Below, in pieces: positions 1-9,525 of a stretch of 64,000 nucleotides of DNA. The stretch is from Flavobacterium faecale. GTDB taxonomy: Bacteria; Bacteroidota; Bacteroidia; Flavobacteriales; Flavobacteriaceae. Below the pieces are notes generated by a model. It made no database searches and was not told where the DNA came from. It saw only the letters and a list, made by a program, of their open reading frames with translations. Where the stretch lies: positions 3,694,001 through 3,758,000 of the forward strand of contig NZ_CP020918.1 of the NCBI RefSeq assembly GCF_003076455.1. Direction: 5' to 3'. Position numbers and translations under genes: made by a program. The stretch's first letter is position 1. Each line of letters starts with the position of its first letter.

Positions 1-2091
1 TTGAGTAACTACGATTGCCTCTCCAAAAAACTTTCGAACGGTCTTAAATAAATACTTAATATATTCTGCCATACCCTCCTTAGCAATAGATTTCCACGCT
101 TCTTCTATTAGTATCATTTTACGAACCCCTTTTAGCTTCCGCATTTTACTGATAAACAGCTCCATTATAATAATAGTAACCACTGGAAAAAGAATCGGAT
201 GATCTTTAATATTGTCTAATTCGAATACTATAAATCGCTCTTGCAACAAGTCTAAATTTTGAGTAGCATTGAGTAAGTAGTCGAATTCTCCTCCTTGATA
301 ATACGGACGCAGTACGTAGAGAAAGTTATTTACATCAAAATCCTTTTCTTTTACCTTATCCCCTTCCAATACTTTTACAAAATCCTCTTTTAGAAAATCA
401 TAAAATGTATTAAAGCTGGGAAACAGTTGCGGATTTACAGCTAGTTTCTCATAATACAATTGTAAAGCATTCGATAAGGCTACATATTCAATCCGATTAA
501 AAGTCTCATCGTCTTTTTTCCAAAGTGCCAAGAGCAAGGTCTTTATACTTTCTTTTTTCTCTGTATCTAAAGTATCGCCTTCACTGATATAAAAGGGGTT
601 GAACTTGATTGGATTCTTTTCATCATAGGTGAAATAGTATCCATTGACCATATCACACAACCCTTTGTAACTATGACCTACATCGACAAGTACAACATGG
701 GTTCCTTGTTCGTAATAGCTTCTAACCATATGATTGGTGAAGAAAGATTTTCCGCTTCCAGAAGGTCCTAGTATAAACTTATTTCGATTAGTGCATATCC
801 CCATTTTTATTGGTTCATCGCTGATATCTACATGTACTGGCTTTCCAGTCAAACGATCTCCTAGTCTGATCCCAATGGGACTTAGTGACGAACGATAGCC
901 AGTTTCCATATTTAGAAAGCAGCTTGCTTGCTCCACAAACGTATCAAAGCTATCATTCATCGGAAAATCAGCGGCGTTTCCAGGAATCCCAGCCCAATAA
1001 ATCTGGGCTGCTCCCACTGTTTCTTGTTTTGCTGCTGCATCCATTTGTACTAACGCAGAAGAAACCTTGTTTTTAATATCTTTCAATTCTTCTTTTTGAT
1101 CCGTCCAAACCAAGACATTAAAATGCGCTTTGACAGGGAGCCGTTGCTGACTAATGGCTTCATTAAGAAAATCATTTGTAGCATCGCGAGCAATTAGATT
1201 TTCCCTGCTATATGCTGATAGAGATTGTAGTCGCAGTCTTTTACTTTCTAACTTCTTCAAGGTTTTTTGGAAATCTTCTATAAAAATGTACTGATTATAA
1301 ATGTGATTACACGAAAGTAACTGGCCTAGAGTAGAAGCAAAACCAATGCTAAATTTGGTCCTATCGGTTGAATACCGATCATAGTTAATTCTAGAACCAC
1401 ATAACGCAGGCAAATCGGCTGCATCTCCTAGAGTATAAATCTGGCAATGTTTGTCTCCCACCTGTAAACTATCCTTGAAAGCAATGTCATTTAATACAAA
1501 GGATTCCGGTTTCTCAGACAAGGAACAATAGCGTTCTATAATACCAATCTTTCTGCTGTGACTTCGTAGCTCATCATCGCTAAGACGCTGTAACTTTACA
1601 AATCCGCTGTCTTCCAATATTCGTCTGAATTGCCCTGTGCTATCGACAAAATCTTGACGCACTTGTTCTTTTAAGGTTTCCTCAGGGACAATTGAAGACC
1701 TAATTAAACTAGAAAATAGCGAGCTAGAAGTTTTTCTTCCCACTGGCTATTTAGTCAAAAAAATGTAGCAAGAATGATCAAGAAATGGACGCTCATTAAA
1801 GAATCGCTCGCTACAACGACTTAGAAAACTATGGTCGTCGTTGGCAAAATGTGGTTGATGTTTGCTGTCGATGAACCAGTCTTGCTTATGGAAAACGCTA
1901 AACTTTGGCAATAGCTTTATAGCTTTCACCCAAGCTTGGTGAAATGCCTCGTATTCTTGATCTGATAATGTAAATATCTCTGGTAGGGCTACTTTAAACA
2001 CCACGGTAACATCTCCTTGCTTTGATAGAATACAGTCGTGTTCTATATCCATTATCGGTAAAACAGCTTCCATCCTCTTTTCCATCTTCAT
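1..2091 (-). pseudogene. traG: TraG/VirB4-type conjugation ATPase, broken by an in-frame stop and cut by the window edge
   Basis: This is the ATPase that powers the conjugative type IV secretion channel in Bacteroidota elements (TraG in CTnDOT naming, VirB4 superfamily). The first 114 residues (2091 to 1747) read normally and end ...YIFLTK. A TAG at 1749-1747 follows, and the same frame then stays open to base 1. The downstream part holds Walker A GPSGSGKSFF near base 760 and Walker B MILIEEAW near base 110, so it is clearly the same gene. No frameshift was found in the stretches I translated. The stop therefore kills the protein unless it is read through, or is a sequencing error. It lies 27 bp downstream of the TraF-like gene, in the usual E-F-G order. 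The family is certain; whether it is non-functional is likely but unproven. Confidence 0.85.
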
Positions 2092-2118
2092 TTAAATTTA
2101 ACTGATTCTTCATTCCTT

Positions 2119-2442
2119 TCACTGCAGCATTCGCATTTTGTAAATCCTTCTACTTTGAGTCTTAACTACCGTAGGTAATTGTCTTTTCGCTAGCTCTTTC
2201 ATCATTCCGTGTTCTCCGTATTTGTGGCTCATTTTATAAATCTTTACAGCCATCACCGTTCCTGCTATACCAATAATTCCCAACGAGATAAAAGAGGGTA
2301 ACCCGATAAAATACATCATCGAAAAAAGAATCATTAACACTACTATTCCTCCTCCAAAATACCAGATGTACTGCGCTTTTAATCCTTTAAACTCGATACT
2401 CTTATTAATTCCTTTATTTATACGATAGACGCTATTTCCCAT
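2119..2442 (-). CDS. traF: DUF4133 (TraF-like) conjugal transfer membrane protein
   Basis: A 107-residue inner-membrane protein of the Bacteroidota conjugative apparatus. Two adjacent hydrophobic helices (about residues 26-46 and 49-68) follow a short basic N-terminus containing YRINKGINKSIEFKGLKAQY, typical of DUF4133. The C-terminus is short, basic and probably cytoplasmic. In related elements this gene sits between the DUF4134 protein and the TraG ATPase, and it does so here with gaps of 12 and 27 bp, indicating an operon. The family is thought to be a small channel component (VirB3-like). Length is normal and no defect is visible. Confidence 0.85.
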   Translation of the reverse strand: MGNSVYRINKGINKSIEFKGLKAQYIWYFGGGIVVLMILFSMMYFIGLPSFISLGIIGIAGTVMAVKIYKMSHKYGEHGMMKELAKRQLPTVVKTQSRRIYKMRMLQ

Positions 2443-2454
2443 ATATACAAAGCT

Positions 2455-2820
2455 TTAAACTCCAAAAAAGGATTTGATTACGGTAGCAACAACAACTAGA
2501 AATACGCAGCTACCAAACCATGCCGCTGCTACTTTTCCGGTATCAGGATCACCTGCATTCCATTTTTGATAGACCTTAACTGCTCCAATTAGTCCAAGCA
2601 ACGCCCCTACTGCATACATTAATTCCGTACCAGCATCAAAATAACTCCGAACCTTCTGATTCGCTTCGTTGATACCAGCAACACCATCCTGACCATAGCC
2701 GTGAGAGCTAAATAACAGCAATACCACAACGCAAACTCCAATAATTATTTTTTGCCGACTCAATCCTTCTAAATTCAATTTGCACTTATTCATAACACTT
2801 TGTTTTAAAGTTAAAATCAT
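2455..2820 (-). CDS. traE: DUF4134 (TraE-like) conjugal transfer membrane protein
   Basis: A small membrane protein of the conjugation channel with the usual DUF4134 layout: a cleavable hydrophobic N-terminus ending near SHGYGQ, the conserved stretch GINEANQKVRSYFDAGTELM, and two transmembrane helices (about residues 66-84 and 98-116). It resembles VirB2/pilin-type subunits in size and topology. The longest frame starts at 2820, but the internal ATG at codon 10 (MNKCKLN) gives a more typical signal peptide and may be the true start. It is the first of three closely spaced genes leading to traG. Confidence 0.85.
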   Translation of the reverse strand: MILTLKQSVMNKCKLNLEGLSRQKIIIGVCVVVLLLFSSHGYGQDGVAGINEANQKVRSYFDAGTELMYAVGALLGLIGAVKVYQKWNAGDPDTGKVAAAWFGSCVFLVVVATVIKSFFGV

Positions 2821-2928
2821 TAAAAATAATGTAGAGCATGCCGCTGTCTCAATTTCTCATTCTTGTCACACTAAGCCATACCGCACTGAAACGGACAGGG
2901 GCAATTCCTCCACATTGTAACATTGTTT

Positions 2929-3402
2929 TTACTCATTCCACAAGTCCTCCACCTCTAAATAACTTAAACTTATAGTATCTAGTTTTTCACATTCTGAAAT
3001 AATCAGTTCACTGACTGAGGATCTAAAAGGAGAGTTTTTAATACTGGAGTATTCGGTAAATAGCAAACTGAGATGTCCAATAAATTCTGATTTGATAACT
3101 TCTCTTTGACTTGCAACTTTTACTAGATTTTTTAGCTTTTCGGCGAAAGTATCTATATCAAGAATAGTTTCTTCTGTTTCTCCTAAAGATGTTTGTTTGG
3201 AAGTACCAGTTAAAGTTTGCGGATGAACTACATCATAATGAATTTCTAAATCCTTAATTCTGCGCTTACGAATTTTCCGCTTTCCTGTCACAATTTCTGT
3301 GATGTCAAATAAATAATATCTAAATCCAATAAATAGATACCAACTGGCTAATAGTAGTACAATCACAACGATGTAATTGCCCCATGAAATGTTTGTAAAC
3401 AT
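2929..3402 (-). CDS. Single-span membrane protein at the head of the tra operon, function unknown
   Basis: A 157-residue protein with one N-terminal transmembrane helix (about residues 9-27, rich in I, V and L) followed by a soluble, charged domain. A basic cluster (GKRKIRKRRIKD) comes right after the membrane segment, so the long C-terminal part is probably cytoplasmic. I do not recognise a named domain. It lies 108 bp upstream of the TraE-like gene in the same direction. Small proteins of this type often occupy that position in Flavobacteriia conjugative elements, so a role in transfer is an inference from context only. Confidence 0.6.
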   Translation of the reverse strand: MFTNISWGNYIVVIVLLLASWYLFIGFRYYLFDITEIVTGKRKIRKRRIKDLEIHYDVVHPQTLTGTSKQTSLGETEETILDIDTFAEKLKNLVKVASQREVIKSEFIGHLSLLFTEYSSIKNSPFRSSVSELIISECEKLDTISLSYLEVEDLWNE

Positions 3403-3575
3403 AGCTTCTTAATTAAATGTTCAACTTCCTTTTTTTTCCTCAAACAAAAAATTGATGTTTGATTTCATAAGTCAAAAGAACAATTAGTTAACTTTACTCA
3501 CAAGTACAACTTTAAGTTGTACCCTTTAGTACCCCTGATTAAAAGAGCTATATGATCTATTTTATATATTAAGAA

Positions 3576-4778
3576 TTAATAGCTATTTATTTTAGTAATC
3601 ATCTTCTCCAGCGTCTTAATAGCAACTGCTTTATCACGGTCTTCAGCATTGTAAGACTTGCTCCTTACAGATTGATAGGAGAGCTCTTTTTTAAACGGAG
3701 TAGATAAATAAGGAACAATACTTTTAAATACTTGACTCATGGAACGGGCTTTTATGACACGAGACTCATCTGCAGCTCTCAAAATAAGAGCAATCTGATC
3801 ACACGATAAATCACACTCCATTTTAAGATTGGAATCAATTGCTATTGTGTCGCTTTGAGGAGTTGCAACGACAACAGCTTCTTCTTTGGTTTTTATTTGC
3901 TGTTCCAAGTAGCGAATTTCATGTTGAAACCAAGTGAATAAAACCTCTTTCAAGTGAGGTTCCTGGGGGTCAAACATTCTTTTCGGCTTACAATAGAGCT
4001 GCCCAAATTCTTTGTAAATAAGTAAAATAGCGGCCAATCTGTCGCCAACGGTATCATAGTGATCGAGCTGGAGCAGAATCCTATTCTTAAGATAAGCACT
4101 GTATTCCTGACAATTAAAATTAAAACATATGAGTATTTCATCTGCTGCCGAATATGTACTGCTTTTTACAACTTCTAGCGTATCAATAGCTAAGGCATTC
4201 AATAACTCCTTTCTATAGACTATTTCCCTATAGGTGCTCTTATTGCGATGCTCTGATGCTAATTTTTGATACAGTTTTGCCATAACAATTTGTAAAGGAT
4301 TTTCTATTATAGAAGACATTACAGTGTTACTTTTAAACCCGTCCAACTTGGACAGTATTTCTCTTTTTGACACTATTTGATAGGTGATTGGAACACGTAC
4401 ATCCAAACTAAGATATTTGTAAAATCGATTTTCGACAAAAGATATTAAATCTTCTAAAACAGATGTAATGGTAACTCCAATATGACGAAGATGGGGTTCA
4501 TTAAAATACTCATGTTGTTGGTTTTCAATAGTGCAATCTAAAAGATAAATAAAACTAGAGTGGTATTTCCGAACCAAAAGTCGAAACTGTCTCTTTTTTC
4601 GAATAGAAAAAACTTCTTCCTTGATTTGTATTTGAATCCTACGAGATTCTTTTTTAATATGAGTAACCAGTTCCTCGCTTTCAGCAATTGATATGGATTG
4701 TAGCACGCCTCTCTTGGGGTTAAGTTCCTGCACTATTAAACAATCGAACCATTCTAAGGGGTATTTTGTATGTATCAT
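3576..4778 (-). CDS. Hypothetical 400-aa protein, possible RteC-like C-terminus
   Basis: A soluble, largely helical 400-residue protein without signal peptide or membrane segments. The last 80 or so residues (about 320-398) have the rhythm of the RteC C-terminal module: an ALILRA-type helix, then a short PYLSTPFKKEL segment, then SVRSKS and a helix with paired acidic and basic residues. RteC regulates excision of CTnDOT-type elements, which would fit beside tra genes, but the match is by eye and weak. It is divergent in codon content from nothing around it. The next gene downstream is 173 bp away. Treat the function as unknown. Confidence 0.5.
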   Translation of the reverse strand: MIHTKYPLEWFDCLIVQELNPKRGVLQSISIAESEELVTHIKKESRRIQIQIKEEVFSIRKKRQFRLLVRKYHSSFIYLLDCTIENQQHEYFNEPHLRHIGVTITSVLEDLISFVENRFYKYLSLDVRVPITYQIVSKREILSKLDGFKSNTVMSSIIENPLQIVMAKLYQKLASEHRNKSTYREIVYRKELLNALAIDTLEVVKSSTYSAADEILICFNFNCQEYSAYLKNRILLQLDHYDTVGDRLAAILLIYKEFGQLYCKPKRMFDPQEPHLKEVLFTWFQHEIRYLEQQIKTKEEAVVVATPQSDTIAIDSNLKMECDLSCDQIALILRAADESRVIKARSMSQVFKSIVPYLSTPFKKELSYQSVRSKSYNAEDRDKAVAIKTLEKMITKINSY

Positions 4779-4828
4779 AGAATTGTTTTATTGGTTGTGA
4801 AAAACAATTAAAGAAGGCAGCGACAAAT

Positions 4829-5701
4829 CTACTTGCTTAAACTACTACGGTATACTGACGGTGCTATTCCAACATGCTTTTTGAAAAAGGTGCTAAATGA
4901 AGAAGGACTATTAAATCCCAATTCCTCAGATAACCGATTGATAGTAATTTGATCATCATCAAGCCTATTTTTCGCTTCCATGATAAGGGTTTCTTCAAGA
5001 ATTCTCTTTACTGGTTTACCTGCTGTCTGCTTGACCACTTTGTTCAGATACCCAGCCGTAACATATAAAACACCTGCATAAAACTGTACCCTGTGTTGCT
5101 CTTTAAAATGAATCGCTAGAATATTTAAAAACTGAATAGTCAAATTTTCATTTCTTGTAAAACTCAAGTGATAATCACTAACAAAATACCCATAAATGCA
5201 TCGAAGTTCATACAAAAAGAGATTAAAACTAATACGCTGCAACTCGGTTGCTACATGCCGAATTGCTTTATCACTGTTCACTTGATACATCAACTTATAG
5301 ATTAGCGATACCACCAAATAACTTTTAAGATCTAAACTCACCTTTCCAATACTTTTACCACTAAGAAAATAGAAAGCGTTAAGAAGGGCTTGCTTATTAC
5401 AATTTTCTATCGCAAAGGCTGTACTGAACGAAAGGTAGAACAGTTTTAGCTGAGGATCCGTCTCTAAAATGACTAAAGCCCCCCCTTTAGAAAGTACCAC
5501 TAAATCATGAGCAAATAACTCCAAAAAAACGTCACGAAAAGAAATTCTTAGGCTGCCTGATTTTATAAGTAGTACAGCCGTATTACTTATAAGGAAAGCT
5601 TTATGCCCCACTTTTTTAATCGTACATTCGTTTAGAATTTGAACATCTAAGCCTTTAACAGGAAGTTCATTTAAATCGATATGTAGTAAAGTCATTATCA
5701 T
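4829..5701 (-). CDS. AraC-family transcriptional regulator
   Basis: A 290-residue regulator with an N-terminal cupin-like sensory region (about residues 1-150) and a C-terminal AraC double helix-turn-helix (about 190-288). The DNA-binding part shows the family pattern: YVTAGYLNKVVKQTAGKPV for the first HTH and INRLSEELGFNSPSSFSTFF for the second, followed by GIAPSVYR. It is transcribed in the same direction as the conjugation genes and the unknown 400-aa protein and may control this element. Start is ATG at 5701, with a second ATG two codons later. Target genes and ligand are not visible from the sequence. Confidence 0.85.
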   Translation of the reverse strand: MIMTLLHIDLNELPVKGLDVQILNECTIKKVGHKAFLISNTAVLLIKSGSLRISFRDVFLELFAHDLVVLSKGGALVILETDPQLKLFYLSFSTAFAIENCNKQALLNAFYFLSGKSIGKVSLDLKSYLVVSLIYKLMYQVNSDKAIRHVATELQRISFNLFLYELRCIYGYFVSDYHLSFTRNENLTIQFLNILAIHFKEQHRVQFYAGVLYVTAGYLNKVVKQTAGKPVKRILEETLIMEAKNRLDDDQITINRLSEELGFNSPSSFSTFFKKHVGIAPSVYRSSLSK

Positions 5702-5749
5702 AATTCACTCGTTTCAAATAAAAAAGAATGCTGGCAAACTAAAGTCGTA

Positions 5750-5992
5750 CTAATCGTTCTTATTTGATTTTTCGACAACAATCAAAAAAATAAAGTACAG
5801 ATTTAATAGGGTTACTACAAAAAGTAAATACCCCATCGTTTGAATACTCGCACTTTTCTTGCGACCGTTAAACCAATAGCCAACTATTTCATCATAGCTT
5901 AATAAATCTATAATGAAATAGAGACTAATAAGGTTAAATATGACCAACATTAAAGAAAAGTAAGTGGTTAGTTTCATCATTAACAAGATCAT
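5750..5992 (-). CDS. Small two-helix membrane protein, unknown function
   Basis: An 80-residue protein with two hydrophobic segments (about residues 8-30 and 51-71) joined by a polar loop containing GYWFNGRKKSA. The C-terminus is short and polar. It sits 25 bp downstream of a predicted lipoprotein gene in the same direction, so the two are probably co-transcribed. I do not recognise the family. Confidence 0.5.
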   Translation of the reverse strand: MILLMMKLTTYFSLMLVIFNLISLYFIIDLLSYDEIVGYWFNGRKKSASIQTMGYLLFVVTLLNLYFIFLIVVEKSNKND

Positions 5993-6017
5993 TTTTTGTT
6001 ATAAAAAGATTATCCGA

Positions 6018-6713
6018 TTATAAGTAATAACGCAGATTGGCAATTACAGAAATGAGTGAAGCCTGAAAAGGATGAAACCCTGATGCTACTTTTTTGTTCC
6101 CAACGGAGATTTCCCAATCTCGATCTTTATGCCCCCCTTCTGCATCAAGTGCGTATCTGGTAACTGAGGTAATTCCTAAAATCGTTTCCAATTCGAAGCT
6201 TGTTAGATTAGAAGAGTCCATTATTCCAGCTTCATATGTGGTAATGAAATCATACAATAGATTATACTCTGCTTCCCTATTTTGAATGAGAGATACAAAA
6301 AAACCGAGTAAACTACTTTCTGCCGCTTCGCTCAATGTACCTGAAGCTAGTGTTGATATAACCACAGTTTCAGGATTATTTATACTGATACTAATACCGT
6401 CCTCCGTAATCAATATATTGCTTTTACCTAAAACATCGGGAGCCTTTAACTTTGCTCCGATGTAATTTACTTGAGTCGCTAAATCTTGAATAGTTTTAGA
6501 ATATCCATGAATCTGATAGTACTCCGAAAGCCAAAAACCATATTCTTTTCCAACTTCATCGTAAGGATTAGCATTATTTGCTGGACCAATTGTTTTCGAT
6601 GTACTTGCTTGCGCAGAAACACTATTAACTTCTTCAATTGTATTTCCATATTCATCCGTAGAGCAGGAAATCATTACTAAAACAACAAACAAACCTAAAA
6701 ATAAATTTTTCAT
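6018..6713 (-). CDS. Predicted lipoprotein, unknown function
   Basis: A 231-residue exported protein. The N-terminus MKNLFLGLFVVLVMISC is a type II signal with a lipobox (VMIS-C), and the mature protein begins CSTDEYGN. After a low-complexity linker (residues about 25-50) comes a globular region that ends in predicted helices. The sequence GGHKDRDWEISVGNKKVASG near the C-terminus is conspicuous, but I cannot name a family. It is the first gene of a likely two-gene unit with the small membrane protein downstream. It should be anchored in the outer or inner membrane. Confidence 0.6.
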   Translation of the reverse strand: MKNLFLGLFVVLVMISCSTDEYGNTIEEVNSVSAQASTSKTIGPANNANPYDEVGKEYGFWLSEYYQIHGYSKTIQDLATQVNYIGAKLKAPDVLGKSNILITEDGISISINNPETVVISTLASGTLSEAAESSLLGFFVSLIQNREAEYNLLYDFITTYEAGIMDSSNLTSFELETILGITSVTRYALDAEGGHKDRDWEISVGNKKVASGFHPFQASLISVIANLRYYL

Positions 6714-7047
6714 AATTATTAGTTATAAAATGTGACTGAGAACAATATCTCCGTTCATTTACCCGGGTAAGCAGAACCTTTATTTAGCACGATGCTAAAC
6801 TTTTTGCTTTTGAATTCGAAACAAATCTATATGCTCTAAAGTACCTATACAACAATATAGTGGTGGGTTTTCACGATTTTAACTATGGAATTTCACGAAA
6901 TCCATACAGTTTTTTTAAACCAATAAAACACTATTTATCAGTAGATTATAGTATTTTTGAAATACACTTTGTTGAAAATATTCCAGTATCGATATCTTAA
7001 TACATAAGGAGTGTTTCGCAACTACCCCAAATTTAATTGATGTGTTT
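6714..7047. promoter_or_regulatory. Divergent intergenic region with paired TTTCACGA boxes and a palindrome
   Basis: This gap separates the leftward lipoprotein gene from the rightward TPR/AraC gene. It contains two direct copies of TTTCACGA at 6869-6876 and 6891-6898, 22 bp apart (about two helical turns), a spacing expected for a regulator that binds as tandem subunits such as AraC proteins. A 7-bp inverted repeat TTTAGCA-CGA-TGCTAAA lies at 6783-6799 and is followed by a T-rich run. No gene is visible in the gap. Confidence 0.4.
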
Positions 7048-8712
7048 ATGAAGAGATTTTCTATACTACTGTTACTTGTACCCCTGTGGATACAATCTCA
7101 GAATACCTCGTTCAAAGTTCCAGACTCCATTCAAAATAAAGATTTTGCTTATTTGGAGGACCGAATAGATCAGTTTAAAAATGACAGTACCAGAGCTGCC
7201 ATATACTTATTTACTTATATCAAAAAAGCGAAAAGGGAACACAACTGGCAGGAGCTTAAAAACGGTTATCAAAACTTAATGCACATGTCCCCTTCATCAA
7301 TGCGGATAATTTACGCTGACAGCATGGTATATGCAGCAAAAAGGTCAAAAGATAATGCTGCAATAGGTAGTGCATTCTTGACCAAAGGAATAGTTTTGTT
7401 CTCCATTAAAAAACACAAAGAGGCATTAGATGACTATCTAATTGCTAATGAATATATAGCCAAAACAAATGATTTCTACCTGATTTATAAAGTGAAATAT
7501 AACATTGCACAGCTGAAGAACAACATGGGGCTTTATGACGAAGCCATCTCTTTATTGAGACAATGTGTCACCTACTATAAAAATAATCATGATAGAGCAT
7601 ATCTAAATTCACTCCATTCACTGGGACTGTCATATAATAAAGTGGGGAATTACGGCTTGTGCTCCATAACTAACGAGGAAGGAGTCAAAGAAAGTGAAAA
7701 GCGTAGTAGTCTAGAAATGATTGCTTATTTCCAGCACTCGGAAGGTGTGAACCAATATTTTCTAAATAATTACCAAAAGGCTATTGATAATTTAAAAAGT
7801 ACAATGCCTGAAATAGAAAGTAACAACGATTTTGCCAATGAGGCTGTAGGGAATTTTTACATTGGGAAAAGTTATTGGGAACTTAAAAAATATGAAAGTG
7901 CCATCCCATATTTTAAAAAAGTAGACCAAATTTTAAACAGTAAACAATTTATAAGACGAGATTTATTAGAAACTTTTGTGTTATTAATTAACTACTACAA
8001 AACAAAAAAAGATGATAATCTACATTTGTATTATATAGACCAACTACTTAAAGCAGATCATTTACTGCTTGAAACTAACAGTTACTTGGTTTCCAAAGTG
8101 AGCAAGGAGTATGATAATAAGAATATTTTGATTGAAAAACAAAAATTAGAGGGACAGGTAAATGGACAAAAATCCAACAACTTAATTTTCATAGTCCTTG
8201 TAACATTAATATTCTTAACTCTTCTTTTCGTAAGCTATCGCAACTTTAAAATCAAAAGTACATACAAAAAAAATTATGACGCACTAATGAATAAAAGCAT
8301 CCAGCCTACAAAAGAAATCACCCCAATACAACATGCTGGAATAGCTGACATCAATACTGCAGCGGTTAATGAATTAATTAGGCAATTAGAAAAATGGGAA
8401 CAGGGAAAGAAATTCCTAGATAAAGAAATAACCTTAGTAAAACTAGCCGCTACTTTTAACTCCAATACTAAATATCTTTCTCTTGTTGTGTACCATCACC
8501 GCCATAAGAAATTTGCTACCTACGTTAATGACTTGAAAATTGATTATCTGATCAACGCTCTCAAAGAAAGTAAACTTCTGCAACAGTATACAAATAAAGC
8601 ACTGGCTGAAGAAATTGGATTTAGTTCTACCCAACGTTTTGCGAATGCTTTTAAGGCAAGAGCCAATATGCCTACAGCTTTTTATATAGCACAACTTAAT
8701 AAAGAAGAATAG
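7048..8712 (+). CDS. TPR-repeat membrane regulator with AraC-type DNA-binding domain
   Basis: A membrane-bound transcription factor of a type common in Flavobacteriia. It has an N-terminal signal or anchor (KRFSILLLLVPLWIQSQ), periplasmic TPR-like helical repeats (about residues 30-350), a transmembrane helix near residues 373-393, then a cytoplasmic AraC-type HTH in the last 110 residues (KFATYVNDLKIDYLINAL, then LAEEIGFSSTQRFANAFKA). Such proteins sense peptides or ligands through the TPR region and act directly on DNA. The longest frame begins with GTG at 7042; ATG at 7048 is the more likely start. The neighbouring TTTCACGA repeats could be its own operator. Confidence 0.8.
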   Translation: MKRFSILLLLVPLWIQSQNTSFKVPDSIQNKDFAYLEDRIDQFKNDSTRAAIYLFTYIKKAKREHNWQELKNGYQNLMHMSPSSMRIIYADSMVYAAKRSKDNAAIGSAFLTKGIVLFSIKKHKEALDDYLIANEYIAKTNDFYLIYKVKYNIAQLKNNMGLYDEAISLLRQCVTYYKNNHDRAYLNSLHSLGLSYNKVGNYGLCSITNEEGVKESEKRSSLEMIAYFQHSEGVNQYFLNNYQKAIDNLKSTMPEIESNNDFANEAVGNFYIGKSYWELKKYESAIPYFKKVDQILNSKQFIRRDLLETFVLLINYYKTKKDDNLHLYYIDQLLKADHLLLETNSYLVSKVSKEYDNKNILIEKQKLEGQVNGQKSNNLIFIVLVTLIFLTLLFVSYRNFKIKSTYKKNYDALMNKSIQPTKEITPIQHAGIADINTAAVNELIRQLEKWEQGKKFLDKEITLVKLAATFNSNTKYLSLVVYHHRHKKFATYVNDLKIDYLINALKESKLLQQYTNKALAEEIGFSSTQRFANAFKARANMPTAFYIAQLNKEE

Positions 8713-8808
8713 AAAGTAGTATTCTAAACAAGAGAATAACTCATGTTTTATACTCTAAACAACAGCATAAATTACTATTTTTACGTAAAAACTTAATAAA
8801 AAAAAATC

Positions 8809-8985
8809 ATGAAAGATTTAATCGAAAAAATAAACGCAGAATTCGAAACATTTAAAACTGAATCCGAGTCGCTAACTGAAAAAGGTGTTAAAGCAGCTGG
8901 AGCAAGAGCTCGTAAAGCCACTTTAGAGTTAGAGAAACTATTAAAAGAATTTAGAAAAGTCTCTGTAGAACAATCAAAAAAGTAA
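8809..8985 (+). CDS. Histone H1-like (Hc1-type) small basic protein, 58 aa
   Basis: A 58-residue protein beginning MKDLIEKINAEFETF and ending EQSKK. It is almost entirely helical and lysine-rich, with a central AAGARARKATLELEKLLKEF. This matches the short histone H1/Hc1-like nucleoid proteins that are nearly universal in Flavobacteriia and bind DNA through the basic C-terminal half. It is too short for a 60-residue ORF cutoff. A T-tailed hairpin follows 26 bp after the stop codon, so it is likely a monocistronic, highly expressed gene. Confidence 0.8.
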   Translation: MKDLIEKINAEFETFKTESESLTEKGVKAAGARARKATLELEKLLKEFRKVSVEQSKK

Positions 8986-9011
8986 TATTTCTTTTTTGAT
9001 TGTAAAAAAAT

Positions 9012-9041
9012 CTCGTTTAAATAATTTTAAACGAGGTTTTT
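9012..9041 (+). terminator. Intrinsic terminator of the histone-like gene
   Basis: A perfect 10-bp inverted repeat CTCGTTTAAA-TAAT-TTTAAACGAG (9012-9035) followed by GTTTTT. It lies 26 bp after the stop of the 58-aa gene. Confidence 0.8.
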
Positions 9042-9136
9042 ATACTTGTAATGCAAACTAAATTTTCGGAGTTATAATTCAACAACTTCAGCACTACTTT
9101 TCCATATTCTGTGGTACATTTTATTATATTCAAAGT

Positions 9137-9430
9137 TTAGCATTTCATTAAGTGTTTTAGTCGGCCTTGGTAAGACTGCCAATAATTTCTCTTACTAGCC
9201 TCATTAAGGAAAGAAGCTGCTACCATTTCCTCTGCGATATTATGAATGCTATGATATCATTAAACTTTTTTTTCACTGATACCTATATGCTCAGTAATTA
9301 CAAAGAATTGTTGTCCTATCTTTCCTTGGGCTAAATTTTTAGGTAAAAGTCCATCATCCAACGCAAATTCTTTATCATCTATACGAATACGGCTATTCAA
9401 CAGGTCATAAACTTGACTTAGCCTATGATC
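9137..9430 (-). pseudogene. Remnant of a HipA-family kinase C-terminus
   Basis: No open gene is present, but two reading frames on the minus strand join into a HipA C-terminal segment. The first part reads QVYDLLNSRIRIDDKEFALD, the family's (A/V)YDLLNS motif plus the usual calcium-poor loop. After a frame change near 9257, the second part reads VAASFLNEASKRNYWQSYQG. These match in order the segments APIYDFLNSTIAI and EISFLSDEMKDKYLELLESR of the intact kinase at 44.3-45.2 kb. The catalytic part is absent. It is a decayed toxin gene. The rest of the gap to 9525 shows no other gene. Confidence 0.6.
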
Positions 9431-9525
9431 ATATATTTCTTAAAATAAACTTAATTTTCCTTTGCTAACTTTCTTTTTAGTTTTACTTTCGCGCTTTATA
9501 TTTACTTAATCTAAATAAGAATAAA

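Noticed and set aside
1747..1749. Programmed stop-codon readthrough in traG
   Set aside because: No downstream structure or precedent supports it; a mutation or sequencing error is simpler.
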